Positions 45,995 through 58,530 of a DNA stretch of 64,000 nt are shown piece after piece. The translations under genes and the position numbers were made by a program. Position 1 is the first letter of the stretch. The number at the start of each line of letters is the position of its first letter. The notes beneath the pieces were generated by a model. That model had not been told where the DNA came from, ran no database searches, and saw nothing but the letters and a program-made list of their open reading frames with translations. Source of the DNA: Oidiodendron maius Zn (Eukaryota > Ascomycota > Leotiomycetes > Myxotrichaceae); assembly GCA_000827325.1 (NCBI GenBank), contig KN832871.1, positions 434,001-498,000 of the forward strand, read 5' to 3'.

Positions 45995-48111
45995 TTAGAT
46001 TCGATGCTCCAACGCTCTAGCCCAAGAGCTATCCCTGAAGGTGTTCGCGCCGCGAGGAATGGGACTGTAGCGAGCCTCAACTACCACGCCCTGTGCCCGC
46101 GCGAAGTCGATAGCGTCCGGGCTGGTGTCGTAGCAGTCGACGCACCGCAGGTGCGTGACGCCCATAGAGACAAATTCCTTGATCGCGACGCCTGTGATTT
46201 TCGTCTTCGAGACATCGAGCTTCCGAACATTAGGGTAGAGGGCGACAAGTGCACGGATCCGTGCCTCGGACACCGCCATTGAGGCCACAGAGAGCTCTCT
46301 GACGCTGTCCGATGCGGGGTAGCCCACATCGTCACGGGGATGATATACCCATTTCTCGGAGCCCGCGCCGATAAAGAGTTTAGTTAGGCGGCCTGCCTGG
46401 ATGGACTTCATAATGATCCGTGTCACTATAGTTGTGGAGATAATTGTGGTTTTGCAGCAGTCGAAACTTTCCAGGAGCGGGAGGTCGAGGGGTTCGAGGT
46501 TGCCGTCAACACCTTCCTCGTCCTCGTTGTTACCCAAGAAGAGACACTTGTGCTTGTCGAGATTGAGATGTCTGAGAGAAGGCGGAAGAAGAGGTAGTCG
46601 AGGCGAGCAAGGCCAGCCAAATCGCAGAGATTCCAAATGCTTGCACTGGCTCATGTCGACTTGTGGTAGGAGATGACTGATGTCGCAGTCTATCAATGTT
46701 AACGCCCGGGCATTGGGAATCGAGTCCACAATACTCTGCTATTATCCAAGTCAGTAAAATATTATGGCACACAATTCTATTGATAGTCACGGTATGAAAC
46801 CGGGCTGTAGCGTACTGGGTTGAAAAAAGATCGGTCATAACTCTGAGAAACTCGCAGCTCAAAGCTCTGCATGGATTCTAGTCTGGGCCAAGGCTCCAGG
46901 TTGTCAATTCTGCCCTCTGCAAGAAGGAACGCTGCCTTCACCAACGTTTCCCGACATATTTTGAGTGCTAGAAGCATCGCTTTAGGAGTAATGTGGCAAG
47001 TCTCTGAAATAATCAACGTTCGCAGATTTTGGGCTAGTGGAAGGGCATTGGTCAGAGAATCGCCAATGACACTACCTGAGCCATCCATTTCAAGATGTTG
47101 GAGATGCTTGCAGGTCCGCATTAGATACTCCATTTTAGCACCGTCAAATTTAGCTCTCCAGTTGATGACGGCTTTATCAAGCGTGTACTTTGATCGTCTG
47201 AGATGCTTTTTCAACGATTGTAGGCTAACACTCCGTCGTGCAGTTCTCGTGTCAAATGTCGTCCACAGTTTAGGAGACGCTTCCAACAAAGATTTCCACG
47301 ATTTCGAAACCGCCAAGCAGATTCTGCCGAAGTTAGTAAAAGGAGATTGGAGGTTCACACATGGCCTGTACATACACCCTGTCTCGCATCTCGAGATGGT
47401 GCATGACCATCTCAGCCAATTCAAACGGCAAAAATGCAAGGGGGTCGAGGCATTTGCCAGGATCAAAGCTTTGACGCAGCTTGTTAAACATTGACTGGAG
47501 AACCTGGAGATTGCTGTTGTTAACGTGCGCCAATTGATAATTTGGCTTCACTTACAGTGCGATCATTATCTACGCCAATCTTGACTTTCCTCAATCCTCT
47601 CTCGTATATCTTCAAAGCAAGATCTTTCTCTCCTTTGACTTGCAGGACCTTTCCGCATCGGAGATAGCCCTAGGTTTATGTTTAGCACTCTAAAGGTTGA
47701 CCAGGTATGAGATCAGACCTTTGCGAGATCTGGATTCAATTCAATCATTTCTTTGGAATCTCGAAGCGCAGCTTGCAGTTTATTCAGCTTCTCATAGGAC
47801 GCGGCACGATGATCCAAGGCTGTGAGTAGGAGACTTCCCGAGCTGACTTTGATCGCCTGTGAGGCTTGGTCAGTATACTTTAGTTTGTTCGGCCATATAA
47901 GCAGATAAAAATTGGAATCGCACAGGATTTTGAGGCCGTGAAGGGAACGGGCCGCAATCATACTAGGACATTGAGCGTATAGCCCGCTCAAGAAGGCACC
48001 TACATCGGAGAAAGCTTCGAGAGCACCAGGATAATCTTTCCGTTGATATAGGCGACGACCTCTTTCTAACGGATTTACCCCCTCTTCATCACGAGGTATT
48101 TTGGCCGCCAT
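45995..48111 (-). CDS. pof3: TPR / F-box / leucine-rich repeat protein, Pof3-like
   Basis: Six exons, minus strand: 48004-48111, 47719-47856, 47556-47669, 47376-47503, 46816-47323, 45995-46735; 578 residues, against 577 in S. pombe Pof3. Residues 1-120 form TPR helices (YPGALEAFSDAIK, HRAASYEKLNKLQ, GYLRCGKVLQVKGEKDLALKIY). The F-box spans about 143-183 (LAFLPFELAEMV ... RVICLAVSKSWK), rebuilt across a splice that restores V-I-C. Leucine-rich repeats follow to the end. Pof3 is an SCF ubiquitin-ligase substrate receptor linked in fission yeast to chromosome stability, centromere/telomere silencing and Mcl1. Both cysteine-poor repeats and length fit. The ends of intron 5 (acceptor at 46736 or 46739) are uncertain by one codon. 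Confidence 0.9.
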
Positions 48112-48706
48112 CGTTGTTGTCACTTGGCAAACAGACCCCTAGTATCACTACTCCATACTCCATACTTGACGGTCGTGTTTTACCTCCTCTATTCTACGCG
48201 AGCCCATCACGTGCGAGAAATCCCAAAGCACGTGATTGATACAACACACTTTCGAGGCGGTAGTCGAGCCGAGTACTGGCACCTATAATCGTTCGGTTAT
48301 GAAACTAACTCACCCCTACTATATAAAGTGGGTAAGTCAGTGTCTTATATAAGAGGGGGGGGTTAAAGTCAAAGCCCTATATATGGAGGGTAAGTTAGAG
48401 CCCTATGTAACGTATTCTTGCCGAACGATTACTAGGTAGTGGGCACCCAGTATTATTAAGTTATGTCCATGTATATAATATTGCATACTCGTCTGTATAG
48501 AACTAAGTTAATTATAATAGCGGATGCTTCTTCGTCATGGAAAATACGCTCCAGCTCAGGGCGGGACCAAGCGGACGGAAATATATTTCCACCGACTCCG
48601 GCGTGCTCCGTACATGACCAAGTGCATGCCAAGGGTAACGAATATTGCTGTTAATGCGATCAATATTGCTTCAGGAAGGTCATGACATGTTGCGATTTTT
48701 GTGACA
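48112..48706. promoter_or_regulatory. Divergent promoter region of pof3 and vps23, containing a MITE
   Basis: 595 bp between the two start codons, of which 175 bp are a short inverted-repeat element (48276-48450). The remaining sequence must hold both promoters. Confidence 0.5.
48276..48450. mobile_element. MITE-like element, 175 bp
   Basis: The ends are imperfect inverted repeats: left CTGGCACCTATAATCGTTCGG against the complement of right CCGAACGATTACTAGG...CCCAG, sharing CTGG at the tip and TAATCGTTCGG inside, with a few extra bases on the right. TA flanks both sides (48274-48275 and 48451-48452), as for Tc1/mariner-class insertions. The middle contains three degenerate copies of a GGGTAAGTYA(G)...CCTATATA unit. 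Non-coding. Confidence 0.7.
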
Positions 48707-50504
48707 ATGGCTGCTGTGAAACAGCAGGTATTAAACTGGCTGTACAGCGTCCTCACGAGTGTAAGCTATCCTCTCCTTTTCCATCCTTAACAGTTGCTGA
48801 CACATTGCTAGGAATATAAAGATGTAAACCGGACATACAACGACGTTGCTCAGACACTCTCGCACTACTCCTCCCTCTCCCCTCGAACTGATGTCTACAG
48901 TATGCCATGTACCACTGCTTGTGCGAATATTAAAGCTAATGGTATGCCATAGCGTACGAGACTGGCGCGTCTGCGCTCCTCCTACACCTTTCAGGCACCA
49001 TTCCAGTCGTATTTCGAGGAACGACATACAGATTTCCAATAGCAATATGGGTGCCACATGGCTACCCAAGGGAGGCACCTGTGGTATATGTGACACCCAC
49101 AGATGGCATGGTGGTGCGGCCTGGTCAGCACGTTGACCCGCAAGGGAAGATATACCATCCGTACCTAGTGGGGTGGGCTGAATTCTGGGACGTAAGTCAC
49201 AACATTATGATATAACAATGCGCAATTGAGATATACTAATATTTATGCGTGTACAGAAATCAAATGTCTTGGATTTTCTGGCAATTCTTCGAGATATCTT
49301 TGCCAAAGAACCTCCTGTAATATCTCGACAACAACACAATGCCCCTCCTCGTCCTCAGCCAGATCAAGCGCCTCCTCCTGTACCGCCCCTCCCTCCTGGA
49401 GTAGGTCGACCACCACCAATGCCCTCAAATACTGCCGAGCAGAATCAGCCACCACCACCCCCGCCAAAGCCAACCAGCATCACCCTTCCATCGCCTGATC
49501 AGTTACAGCGAGATGGCGCACCTCCGATGCCTCCCTCACCTGTTCAATATAGACCCAGAGATACACAGCATGGACCTCCAATGCCGAGTCCTCCAAATGG
49601 GCGTCCTCCTGCCCCTCAAAGAAGCAGCAGCTCTAGATACGAAACAGCACCCACTTTGCCACCTCAGCCGCAGAGGCGGCAGACAACAAGAGATCTGTAT
49701 GCTGGTGCGGGTCCTATCCCCCCGCCACACGATCAAATGCAGCGACCTATCTATTCCCAGACACCTCAGCAACCCCACTATGCCTCACGTCCTTCGCAAC
49801 TACCCCATTCACAACAACAACTACCACCCGCTTACATGACGACGACTCTCAGTGCCGGCCAGCCGCCTCAATGGCAGCAATACCCTCCGCCTCAACCGCA
49901 AGCACCACTCCAAACTAAACCCCCAGCTCCCGATCTTATAGATGCTCCTCTAGAGCTTGAGATCCCAAATAAGTCCAACCACCTTCCAGCACCACCTATA
50001 CCCCCGAATCCGGAGAAAGACATGCTTCTGCACAACCTAGGCAAGGCGCTCTTCTCACAACGCCAACATACTCGCGTGCAAACCAATTCCAGCCTTCCCG
50101 GCCTCGAGGCCCAGCGCAACGCTATGCTAACAGCTCTTGGTAACATGCAGGCCGAGATGCAGGCGCTCGAGTCCCTCAATAGTCTCTTGGCGTCCAACAC
50201 GAGCATCCTTCACGCGGCACTTCATGACGCCGATGCAATGATCGAATCGAGTCAGCATCGTACTGCCCCTAATATAGATGAGATATTAGTAGCACCGACG
50301 GTGGTGGGAAATCAGCTGTACGAGCTTGTGAGCGAGGAAAGGAGCCTTGGAGATGCGCTATTCGTGCTGGGCAGGGCGGTGGAGAGAGGGAGGATAACCC
50401 CTGCGATCTTTGCAAAGATGACAAGGAGTTTGGCAAGGGAGTGGTATTTGAAGAAAGCCTTGGCGAAGAAGATTGGGCGTGGAATGGGACTCGCCATTTA
50501 TTAA
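48707..50504 (+). CDS. vps23: Vps23 / Tsg101, ESCRT-I subunit
   Basis: Exons 48707-48760, 48812-48899, 48953-49191, 49257-50504; 542 residues. Residues 1-about 150 are the UEV domain, a ubiquitin-conjugating fold without the catalytic Cys that binds ubiquitinated cargo: VASYSDL-like start MAAVKQQVLNWLYSVL, YRFPIAIWVPHGYPREAP, and HPYLVGWAEFW. A long Pro/Gln-rich linker follows, then a coiled coil (about 370-430) and the C-terminal steadiness box (LVSEERSLGDALFVLGRAVERGRI ... FAKMTRSLAREWYLKK) that joins Vps28 and Vps37. It sorts ubiquitinated membrane proteins into multivesicular bodies, and in filamentous fungi also serves ambient-pH signalling. Splices were needed to recover the UEV domain. 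It is complete. Confidence 0.95.
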
Positions 50505-50654
50505 GACCAATCAGGCTAAATTTACCAGCGCACATTTCATTCTTGCGCGAACTTGGCAAATGACATAGTCATCATGAAGAGAAAACTAATACAATCAAAA
50601 CAACCATTTGCACACCTATGCTCCTGGCGGTTCCAACATTGCTCTTCTCCTGAG

Positions 50655-52468
50655 CTAAGGCGTCTCTGGCTGTTCTCTACACAGCCCAATTATGCTCCTA
50701 ATTTCTGCCAGTCTCAATGGTTTTGGCTCTTTTAATCTGCACTCAGCCCCCCTGATGATCATCTCTTTGGCCTGTCCTGATAGGCTGTCCACTTCACAGT
50801 CTCTCGCTCCGACTAGTGTTCTGCTTGAGGCGTAGCTAGATCCCAAGAGCATTTTACCCTTGCCAGCAAGCCTATCGCCCAGTCCCAATTTCACATCCGT
50901 CTCTATATTCCGAAATTCATTTATAATACTGCTTATGCCCTTCATGCTGAATCCTCTTTCAAACGAACTGGGGAAGTCATTTGTATCAAAGACAACCATA
51001 AGTTCCCTCTTTCCATGTATACTTGAGTCATTAATTTGTTTGAATGAATGGCCATTAGTTATCATACTTTTGTTTCTTCCGGATTCTAAAGTACCTTCAA
51101 ACAGGCTAATCTTTTCCTCGATAGCCTTGCTCATATGTCGAAGCCTCTCATAAGGCTGATGCATCAAGCAATTTGTCTCCACGCAGGCCGGAGTAAGATC
51201 TGGTAACGTGTTTAATACAGAGGGCTCAAACGCAACCACACATGTCTGTGCGTTATTGCTAGTTCCTTGAGTTAATGAGACGGGGATTAGTAGCCCGGGA
51301 TTTCTATCTGTCGGCTTACGCTTTGAGCCCTTTCGCAGGGACGATAATCGAAACTGTGAAGCAGATTGTTTTGGGGTTTGTCCGACAAACAAAGATGGCT
51401 TTGTAACAGACCCTGTCGACCATGTTATGAACGCTTCCGTCTCTTTTACTTTCTTAGGAGTCTCACTTGGCACAACAGTGATCGTCGTTGGCGTTCTACC
51501 ATTGTATTGAGCATTTCTTTGGCTCGGACGGATTCGCGACCAAATATCCCGTCTGTTTCCTAAGTTTGCAAAAGAAAATTCTGTGTTGGTATTTTCATTA
51601 TTCTTTTTGCAATCGATATCTTTATCGCACGCATTTCCAGGCAGTTGATTTTGATATCTTGCCAGAACGTTTTTCAAAATTGCCACTCTAGCCGTTTGTG
51701 CTCTCATCTCTGCTATTTCAGCATTATCTCTTTGTTGATGGTACCACTTCCCGATGGGTGCTATATCAAGCTTAGAGATGGTCTTACTCAGGGACTGAGG
51801 CGGTGCGTATCCTCGGAAGCAGGGAGCTTTGTTGTTTGAATTTCGAGATGTGATTGTTTTTATCGGAGACTGCACTGCTATGGGAGGAAGATATCAGTGA
51901 AGATCCCAGGTAGATGATGAAACTTACAAAAAGCAGCAGAGTTCATTCTACATTTTTCAAAAATTCGAATCTTTTCCTTCATGGTCTGATTATTATTATC
52001 GTTTGACATCGTATTCTGCGCATTTGTGACGACTCTAGAATTTCGAAGCTCAGAATTGCAAAGAAAGTCCGGAAAATCTCCTCGTGCTTTTTCCGTGTGC
52101 GGTATATGCTGCGAATTACGCCGATGCCATATACTTGAACGGGGCTGGGTGAACATTTTCTTACGTGTTTCAGACGGAGTTATGAAAGCGTCTTGATGTG
52201 TTGAGCTAATCGTATCGCTAGAGATATTGTCCTCGAATATCGTTTTGCCGTTCCACGTCAGAATAGGGATGGCTGCCTTCCGTTCACGGGATTCTTCAGG
52301 CGGCATCTTAAATGGTGATCGCAGCAGGGTGCTGCCCTTGCTGTGAAAGCTCAGTGCTTCAAATTTCTCAATAAGAGACGAAATTCCTGATGGAGCCTTT
52401 TGGAGAGGAAGGTTACGATTTGCACAACATTGAGGTTGACAAGTCAAATGCGTCGACTGAGGAGGCAT
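50655..52468 (-). CDS. Unrecognised, mostly disordered protein with repeated EKIxxFE motifs
   Basis: Minus strand, exons 51928-52468 and 50655-51877 with a 50-nt intron (GTAAGT ... CATAG); 587 residues. The start is the first ATG of the open frame; an upstream exon is possible. I do not recognise the protein. It is Ser/Asn/Lys/Arg-rich, without signal peptide or membrane segment. A short motif recurs three times: LIEKFEAL near residue 34, KEKIRIFEK near 169, and EEKISLFEG around 410. The region near residue 230 (RVAILKNVLARYQNQ) may form a helix. Such motifs in disordered proteins often bind partners. It converges with vps23 (150 bp) and is followed upstream by the ste2 gene in the same direction. 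Confidence 0.7.
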
Positions 52469-52908
52469 CGTGATCCTCTGCACAAAAGAGAAATGAGATC
52501 ATTAGCAGCTGCATTTACATGTTGATACTAGCCTATCCTTGATGGGTTGTCATTATGGCTGGCACCTGCTGCATTAAGGACGACTTCATGAGGTCAGAAG
52601 CTACTTGATTCCCGCCCCAGTAGCATGGGGCAGGAGAAAAGCTCACCCATTGCTCTTACCGTTTAACAATGGCATGGGAACCGACAAAGTGCATTAATTA
52701 TTGTTTATTCGCTTCTGAGTGCGACCTTCTATGGCCATATTACGTGAATGAGAAGCGATTGCGTATGTGCTAGGTCCTATTTGCTTCAAAATCAATTACC
52801 CTATAGAGGACGCTCGTGGCATTAAACACAGTTAAGAATTTCCCGTGATCTATGCTATATTGTTTGTGCTGCATGCCTTGAGTCCTATTGGTATCCAAGC
52901 TCGCTTGC
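52469..52908. other. Intergenic region
   Basis: 440 bases between ste2 and the downstream minus-strand gene. Nothing is recognised apart from the expected 3' UTR and promoter. Confidence 0.4.
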
Positions 52909-54148
52909 TCACTCTTCGTTCCGAACTTCGTAAACTTCATACGACCTATCAACGCGAACACCCATAGCCTCCAGATCAAGCTCCGTGCTATCTCTTGGTA
53001 GGGGCCGAATGCACCCCCGTCCGGAATCCATAGATGTCGGACTTATTTGACACATGCTGCCCTTTCGAGCAGTGGAGGAACCGAGAGCGGAAGGATTGGT
53101 GGTTAAGGAACCAAATTGGTTCGTGAGAGATCCGTGACTTCCATGGCTTGGGTCAGGGCAATTACGAGTTGAATTAGATCCTGTAAGATGCGCAAGATCT
53201 AAGGTGGAGGTTTCGTGGTCAATGGCCATTCCGGCCCATAAGGACGACAGAGGCAGCAAAAGGGCGACCATGGTCAACGCAAGGGAACCAGCCTGGGGGA
53301 ATGAGGGAAAAGACACATATTGGAGAGATGCGAAGATTGCTACATTAGTTAGTCGAGTTATATCCAGGAAGTTATCACCAACACTTACAAGGTATGATCA
53401 TGGTACAGCCACCCATTGCAGCTAGAATTCTCACACCGCTCCACTGCCTCCATCCCATGACCTTGCGGGTAACCAGAGTCCAGGCGAGCTTCCCGGTGAA
53501 GATAATAGAGAAGAACCAAATTGAAGTTGTTTCTGTGACTAGAGTCCCAGTCTGAATCCACATCTTAGAGTAGAATGATCCAGCCCACATGATAGCCATG
53601 GAGTTAGTCACCATTTCTGCAAACCGGAACCCGACAGCGGCAAGTAGCACAAGGTGTGCGAGGGCTATAATGGGATAGCGGCAAACACTGCGCATATTCT
53701 TGCATACCGTGTAGGCCTGCATGACCAAGGACGTATTGACCGTGAGCATCATTAGAAACGGGAAGATTGTGCCGGCGACACTGGTGGCGTACGCGGATCT
53801 TGGTACAGAGCTGAAGTCACCTGTAGCTTGTGCATAGACGCGATACCAAGGGCTTGCAAAATATAAAGCCGGGAGAAGAGCCCTGAGGAAGCCGAACACC
53901 AGCGAGAGAGAATTGAGAATGAATATAGCAGTGCGACGCTTCGTGTCCCTGGTGAGGACGAGGATGACGAAGAACATGACGAGGCAGGCACCCATTTGGC
54001 AGCCGTAGTTGATGGCACACATTATGCCGTAGGAGTTGGCACCATCTATATCAGATAGCCTGATGGCGACCGGGGTGACACCGTCAGCCATATAGATGGT
54101 AATCGATTGGGTGTAGGGGTCAAAGGATGAGTTTGTAGTTGAAGACAT
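52909..54148 (-). CDS. ste2: Ste2-type peptide pheromone receptor (class D GPCR)
   Basis: Minus strand, exons 53389-54148 and 52909-53339; 396 residues. Seven hydrophobic segments can be traced, from NYGCQMGACLVMFFVILVL (TM1, with the GxxxG dimer motif of Ste2) to LALTMVALLLPLSSLWAG (TM7). Family marks are RRTAIFILNSLSLVFGFLRA, WYRVYAQATGDFSSVP in the first outer loop, and the TM6 proline in IIPSIFASLQYVSF, rebuilt by the splice. The receptor binds the alpha-factor-like peptide of the opposite mating type and signals through a G protein to the pheromone MAPK cascade; in filamentous fungi it also guides hyphal chemotropism. The C-terminal tail is Ser-rich, fit for desensitisation. The intron position in TM6 is well defined (GTAAGT, branch CTAACTAAT). 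Confidence 0.94.
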
Positions 54149-55824
54149 TTTCGAGTCGTCTATCGGGTGAGAGTTGAAATGCTGTGGAAAGGAAAGGAGA
54201 GGTTGAATGGATGGTCCGTGAGCAGAGGAGGAGAGAAGAGCTGAAGTTGCAGACGGTAGAGAGACGAGAGGAGAGAGAGAGAGAGAGAAGAGGGAAGAGG
54301 AAGCATTTGAACTTAAGCTTCCAGGAATTGTATATGGGCACGGAAACAATGCATTGGATTGGAATAATATTAAGCGCCAGAGCCAGATCAGGATCCTGAT
54401 TCAGATCGTTCTTTGCAGCAAAGGACACCCACCACCTCGACGAGACAATGCACCCTCGACTGCGACGGGTAGCGGGAAAGGGGAAGAACAGTGCCGAAAT
54501 ACAATATAAAAGTCACGAAGCAATTGTAGCCAACTACAATCCAAAGACAGCGCCATTCCCGATCACAGCTGGGAGTGAAGAATAAAACCATGCGGGTGGG
54601 GACAATCGGGAAGAAACTCGCTAAAGCTTACGATTGTTCTCTGCATCGCGCGAACGCCGTATCGAGGTGAAGGTGCATCGGCACGGGAGGGACATGTTGA
54701 AACGGATCACGATTCCTGTAAGAAAGTAGAACTGTCACAAAAGAGAGTAAGAGAGTTGCATTGAGCTTGGGCACTTGAGAATTGTGAACCCTGGGTATGA
54801 GAGAGCTGAGTCCTCAGGGATGGAGTCTCGCGAGAACAAAGAGCACATGTCGCTGTGAAAGGATCTCGACGGTTTGACCATTGACCAAGCGAGCTGAGTC
54901 CACACGTGATATCAACCCAGCCCAGACGGCGCGGGAAAGCCGACTTCTTTTTTATGAGAATAGGGCAATTTCAAAAGAAAGCCTTCACCTTCCATATATA
55001 GTGAGGTGCTATATACTTTTTTCTTTAATAGCCTTTCTCATACTTACCATGGGTCGTCCCTTCTCATGCCCACCGCCCATGCTGGGGCCGTGATCCTGCT
55101 GCCCGCGAATTTCGGCGTCCTCTTTTAACAGCACTGATCGTTGCCAATACCATGACCCCTCTCTACTGATGCTCCCATGGCTGTACTAATGCCGTGATGA
55201 GTTTGTGAACATATGCAATATTGCGCGTTGCGCCGTCACATCCCAGCGACATCAGGTTAATCGGCACCGTGCCAGGCTTGAGAACAAGTTAGCGTCTCGA
55301 ATACTGACCATCCAGCCCTTATATGCTATAAACAAGCACAAGGACCCGGAAGGCCACATTTAGGAATAATTGGTCAAGCTTCGACAGCGTTTGCTTGTTA
55401 TAGCAAGGTAGCAAACAAGATCCCGCAGAACGGTGTTGACCAAACCACCAAAGCTGTCTGTGAGAGAGCAAAAGAAATATAGCTTCCGGGCTCTGCTTCT
55501 GCAGACTGCAAAATATCAAGTAGCATGACAGTTCCAATGCCAAAGACACAGGAAGCAATGGTGTTATTATCGCAGGGTCTTGCTAACGCTGTAGAAATGC
55601 GTAGACCCCTGAGCGCAGCCAGCCAATCAGCGTTTGATCGCTCAGCTACCTGTCCTCATCGTGAAATCCCCTACCAAAAATATATCTACTAACGATTGAC
55701 GACGAGCCTGACAAGGCACGACTTCTTTATTCTCTCCTACCTTTGTATATACTAGTTTGTACCATTCGCGACTTCAGAATTGACGTTCATGCCTCGGGGA
55801 TCTGGCCCGAGAGAATTGTAGGAC
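54149..55824. promoter_or_regulatory. Intergenic region between divergent ste2 and erv41
   Basis: 1.68 kb. Near ste2 there is a purine tract (54184-54303, with GAGAGAGAGAGAG), i.e. a pyrimidine-rich ste2 leader. No gene was supported; frames of 60-100 codons are AT-rich noise. Confidence 0.45.
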
Positions 55825-57107
55825 ATGAACGGCTTCGCCAACCATGGCCTCGACGAGGACGCCTTTGGGGAGAAGGGGGGCATAGTCAAGGCTTTTGACG
55901 CTTTCCGTAAGTGCTCTGGACCCATTCGGGATCTCTCCGGACTCTCTAGAAGCCAATTGGACCGTTATTGTTGCAATTGTAACAGTTTGGAAGCTCAACG
56001 CTAATTCCCGTCTAGCAAAGGCCAAACCCGAATATGTCACACGCACGTCTGGAGGTGGGAAATGGACAGTAGCCATGATCTGTGTGTCTCTTCTGCTTGT
56101 ATTTTCTGAGGTCTCAACCTGGTGGCGAGGGGGTGAGACGCACACTTTTGCAGTGGAGAAGGGAGTTGGCCATGATCTGCAGATCAATATGGACATGGTG
56201 ATCAAGATGAGGTGTGCCGATGTACACGTCAATGTGCAGGATGCAGCAGGAGATAGGATATTGGCTGGAGAGAAGCTGAAGAAGGACCCTACAAGCTGGG
56301 GACAGTGGGTTGATGGGAGGGGCATTCACAGGCTGGGAAAGGATGCTCATGGAAAGGTCATTACGGGCGAGGGATACCATGACGAGGGCTTTGGAGAGGA
56401 GCATGTGCATGATATTATTGCCGCTGCGGGTGGAAGACGACCAAAATTCTCAAAGACGCCGAGATTGCGCGGGCGGGGCGGCGCAGACAGCTGTCGTCTT
56501 TATGGCAGCTTGGATGTCAATAAGGTCCAAGGGGACTTCCATATCACCGCACGCGGCCATGGGTATGTGGAAGTAGGAACTGCCCATTTGGATCATTCTG
56601 GTATATCCCTTTCCTCGCTTGTGTCAGGACGTATGCTAATCTGGATCAATCTTCGCAGCATTCAATTTCTCCCACATCATCTCCGAACTCTCATTTGGGG
56701 CATTCTACCCGACTCTCCTCAACCCTCTTGACCGCACGGTGGAAGAAACAGCAAACCACTTTCACAAGTTCCAGTACTTTATGTCAGTCGTGCCTACAGT
56801 CTATTCCACACCCTCGAGAACCCTCTATACAAACCAGTATGCTGTTACGGAGCAATCATACATGATTGGAGAGAGAGACGTGCCTGGCGTATTCTTCAAG
56901 TATGATATCGAGCCTATGTTACTATCTGTGGAAGAGACGCGCCCCAGCTTCCTGAGACTGGTGGTGACAATCGTGAATTTATTCAGCGGTGTGCTGGTTG
57001 CAGGACACTGGGGTTTTACAATGACAGAGTGGGCGTTGTCCGTTCTCAGAAAACGGAGGAGAATGAGCGAGGGAGTCTTGAGTGGCAGGCCGCATGATGA
57101 CGATTGA
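55825..57107 (+). CDS. erv41: Erv41, COPII-vesicle cargo receptor subunit
   Basis: Exons 55825-55906, 56016-56600, 56659-57107; 371 residues. The ERGIC N-terminal block appears across the first splice (VKAFDAF|PKAKPEY), followed by a first membrane segment (WTVAMICVSLLLVFSEV) and the lumenal block GVGHDLQINMDMVIKM-CADVHVNVQDA. The lumenal beta-sandwich continues through DSCRLYGSLDVNKVQGDFHIT and HISELSFG-type (HIISELSFGAFYP), and a second membrane helix lies near the C-terminus (LRLVVTIVNLFSGVLVAG). Erv41 pairs with Erv46, cycles between ER and Golgi, and retrieves ER enzymes. The length equals that of fungal Erv41. Converges with the syntaxin gene. Confidence 0.93.
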
Positions 57108-57422
57108 GGCACTCCTTGACTATCATACCTTTACGAATTGGATCCTATGGCGTTGTGGTTACTTAGGGAGCTGTCAAGGCGTCGCATGGATGTATCATTT
57201 AACGTCGATGAACAGATAGAGAATCGAGAGTGTGTTCATGGAACCTTCATTATTCTAACCAAATGCCTCCAAGGGAATTGAACTATCCTTCCAGAAAAGA
57301 GCGTAATTCAGCTCGTGTCATGCATAACTTGATTGAGTCCTAAACAGCATAAAAGTCGAGACGAAACCCGCATATTAATAATAATGCTCGACCTCCAAAC
57401 CAATATGGACAATGCCTCTCCT
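57108..57422. other. Intergenic region between convergent genes
   Basis: 315 bases between erv41 and the syntaxin stop codons; only 3' UTR sequence is expected. Confidence 0.4.
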
Positions 57423-58530
57423 TTACTTGACGTGTTGTAGACCAACACCGAGTCCAATACCAAGGGCGATAGCAAGAACGATGAGAATCACCACCAACAA
57501 GCAGTACCACTTGAGCCTGTTTCGGCGTCTAGCGTGCTTATTCGCCTTCTCGATTTCAGTGTTTCCCTTGTCGACGTCCTCGGCGGTCTGGATAGCATTC
57601 TGTTCCGTATGCTCGACCACCGGGTCTTGCGCCTCTACAATTTGTGCCATGTCGGCGAACATAGCCGCAAGCTCTGTGAGCGTGGCCTCAATACGCTGAA
57701 GCTCATTATGACGAGCCCGAACAGCGCCGAGGACAGATGTAGCCTGCCCAGAGCGGTTGGACTTGAGCTGTAATGTTGTCAGCAATTCGTATTATACGTA
57801 CGTAACGGTCGTGCGAAATACTCACAGCAGTCTGAAAGACACCCTCCGAACCCCAATCCAATTCTGAGGCCTCGTTGACCTCCTCCTCCGTCGCATCCGG
57901 GTTAACAATGCGATACTGTCTCGCGATCTGCTCGCGGTAGCGTTGTCTATACGCAACCTCTTCCTGGCGGTAATCCTCTAACGCCCTCTCAAACTCCTTC
58001 TTCAGCTGCTTGGCTTGTGTCGACTTCACGCTCCTCGTGCCATCCTGGGTCTTCACCGCATCCAATTCCAGGAACTTGATTTGGTCCCGAATCTGGGTGT
58101 TCTTCAGCTGCGTCTGGGCAACCAGCGTCTCCAGTTGCGCGGAGACATGGGAATCTGATGACGACAATGCGCGTTGGTGCAAGGACGCAATTTCTTGAAT
58201 GTTAGAGGAGAGCGACCGGATTTCGCCCTTTGCAAAATCTACACGCTCGAGGAAAGCTTGCTGGGTGAGAAGAGCAGAGGTGTGTGCCGGGGAAGCAGCC
58301 ACGCCGGTATTGGAGTACTGCGACGCCTGGGAATAATTGGATTCTTGAGGCTGGAGGCCAGATTGAGCCTGCGACAAGTAATTCTGCTAGAAAACGCCAA
58401 AAGTCAGCTGGGCCGGATCTCCCGCCGCTGAAAGTCAAGAGATGCTTACCCCCTCTGCCTGGCCAGCTTCGGCGTCCGGGCCACCACTGTACGGATTACC
58501 GCCATATTGCTGGTACTGGGTGTACGACAT
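57423..58530 (-). CDS. sso1: Plasma-membrane syntaxin, Sso1/Psy1-like (Qa-SNARE)
   Basis: Minus strand, exons 58450-58530, 57826-58386, 57423-57767; 328 residues. After a Gln/Tyr/Gly-rich head, the Habc bundle starts at FLERVDFAKGEIRSLSSNIQEI and contains DGTRSVKSTQAKQLKKEF. The SNARE motif follows the second splice (RHNELQRIEATLTELAAMFADMAQIV), with the zero-layer Gln261 in VEAQ. A C-terminal membrane anchor (about 301-324, WYCLLVVILIVLAIALGIGLG) ends only a few residues from the terminus. It pairs with Sec9 and Snc proteins to fuse secretory vesicles at the plasma membrane and hyphal tip. All blocks are complete. Confidence 0.94.
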
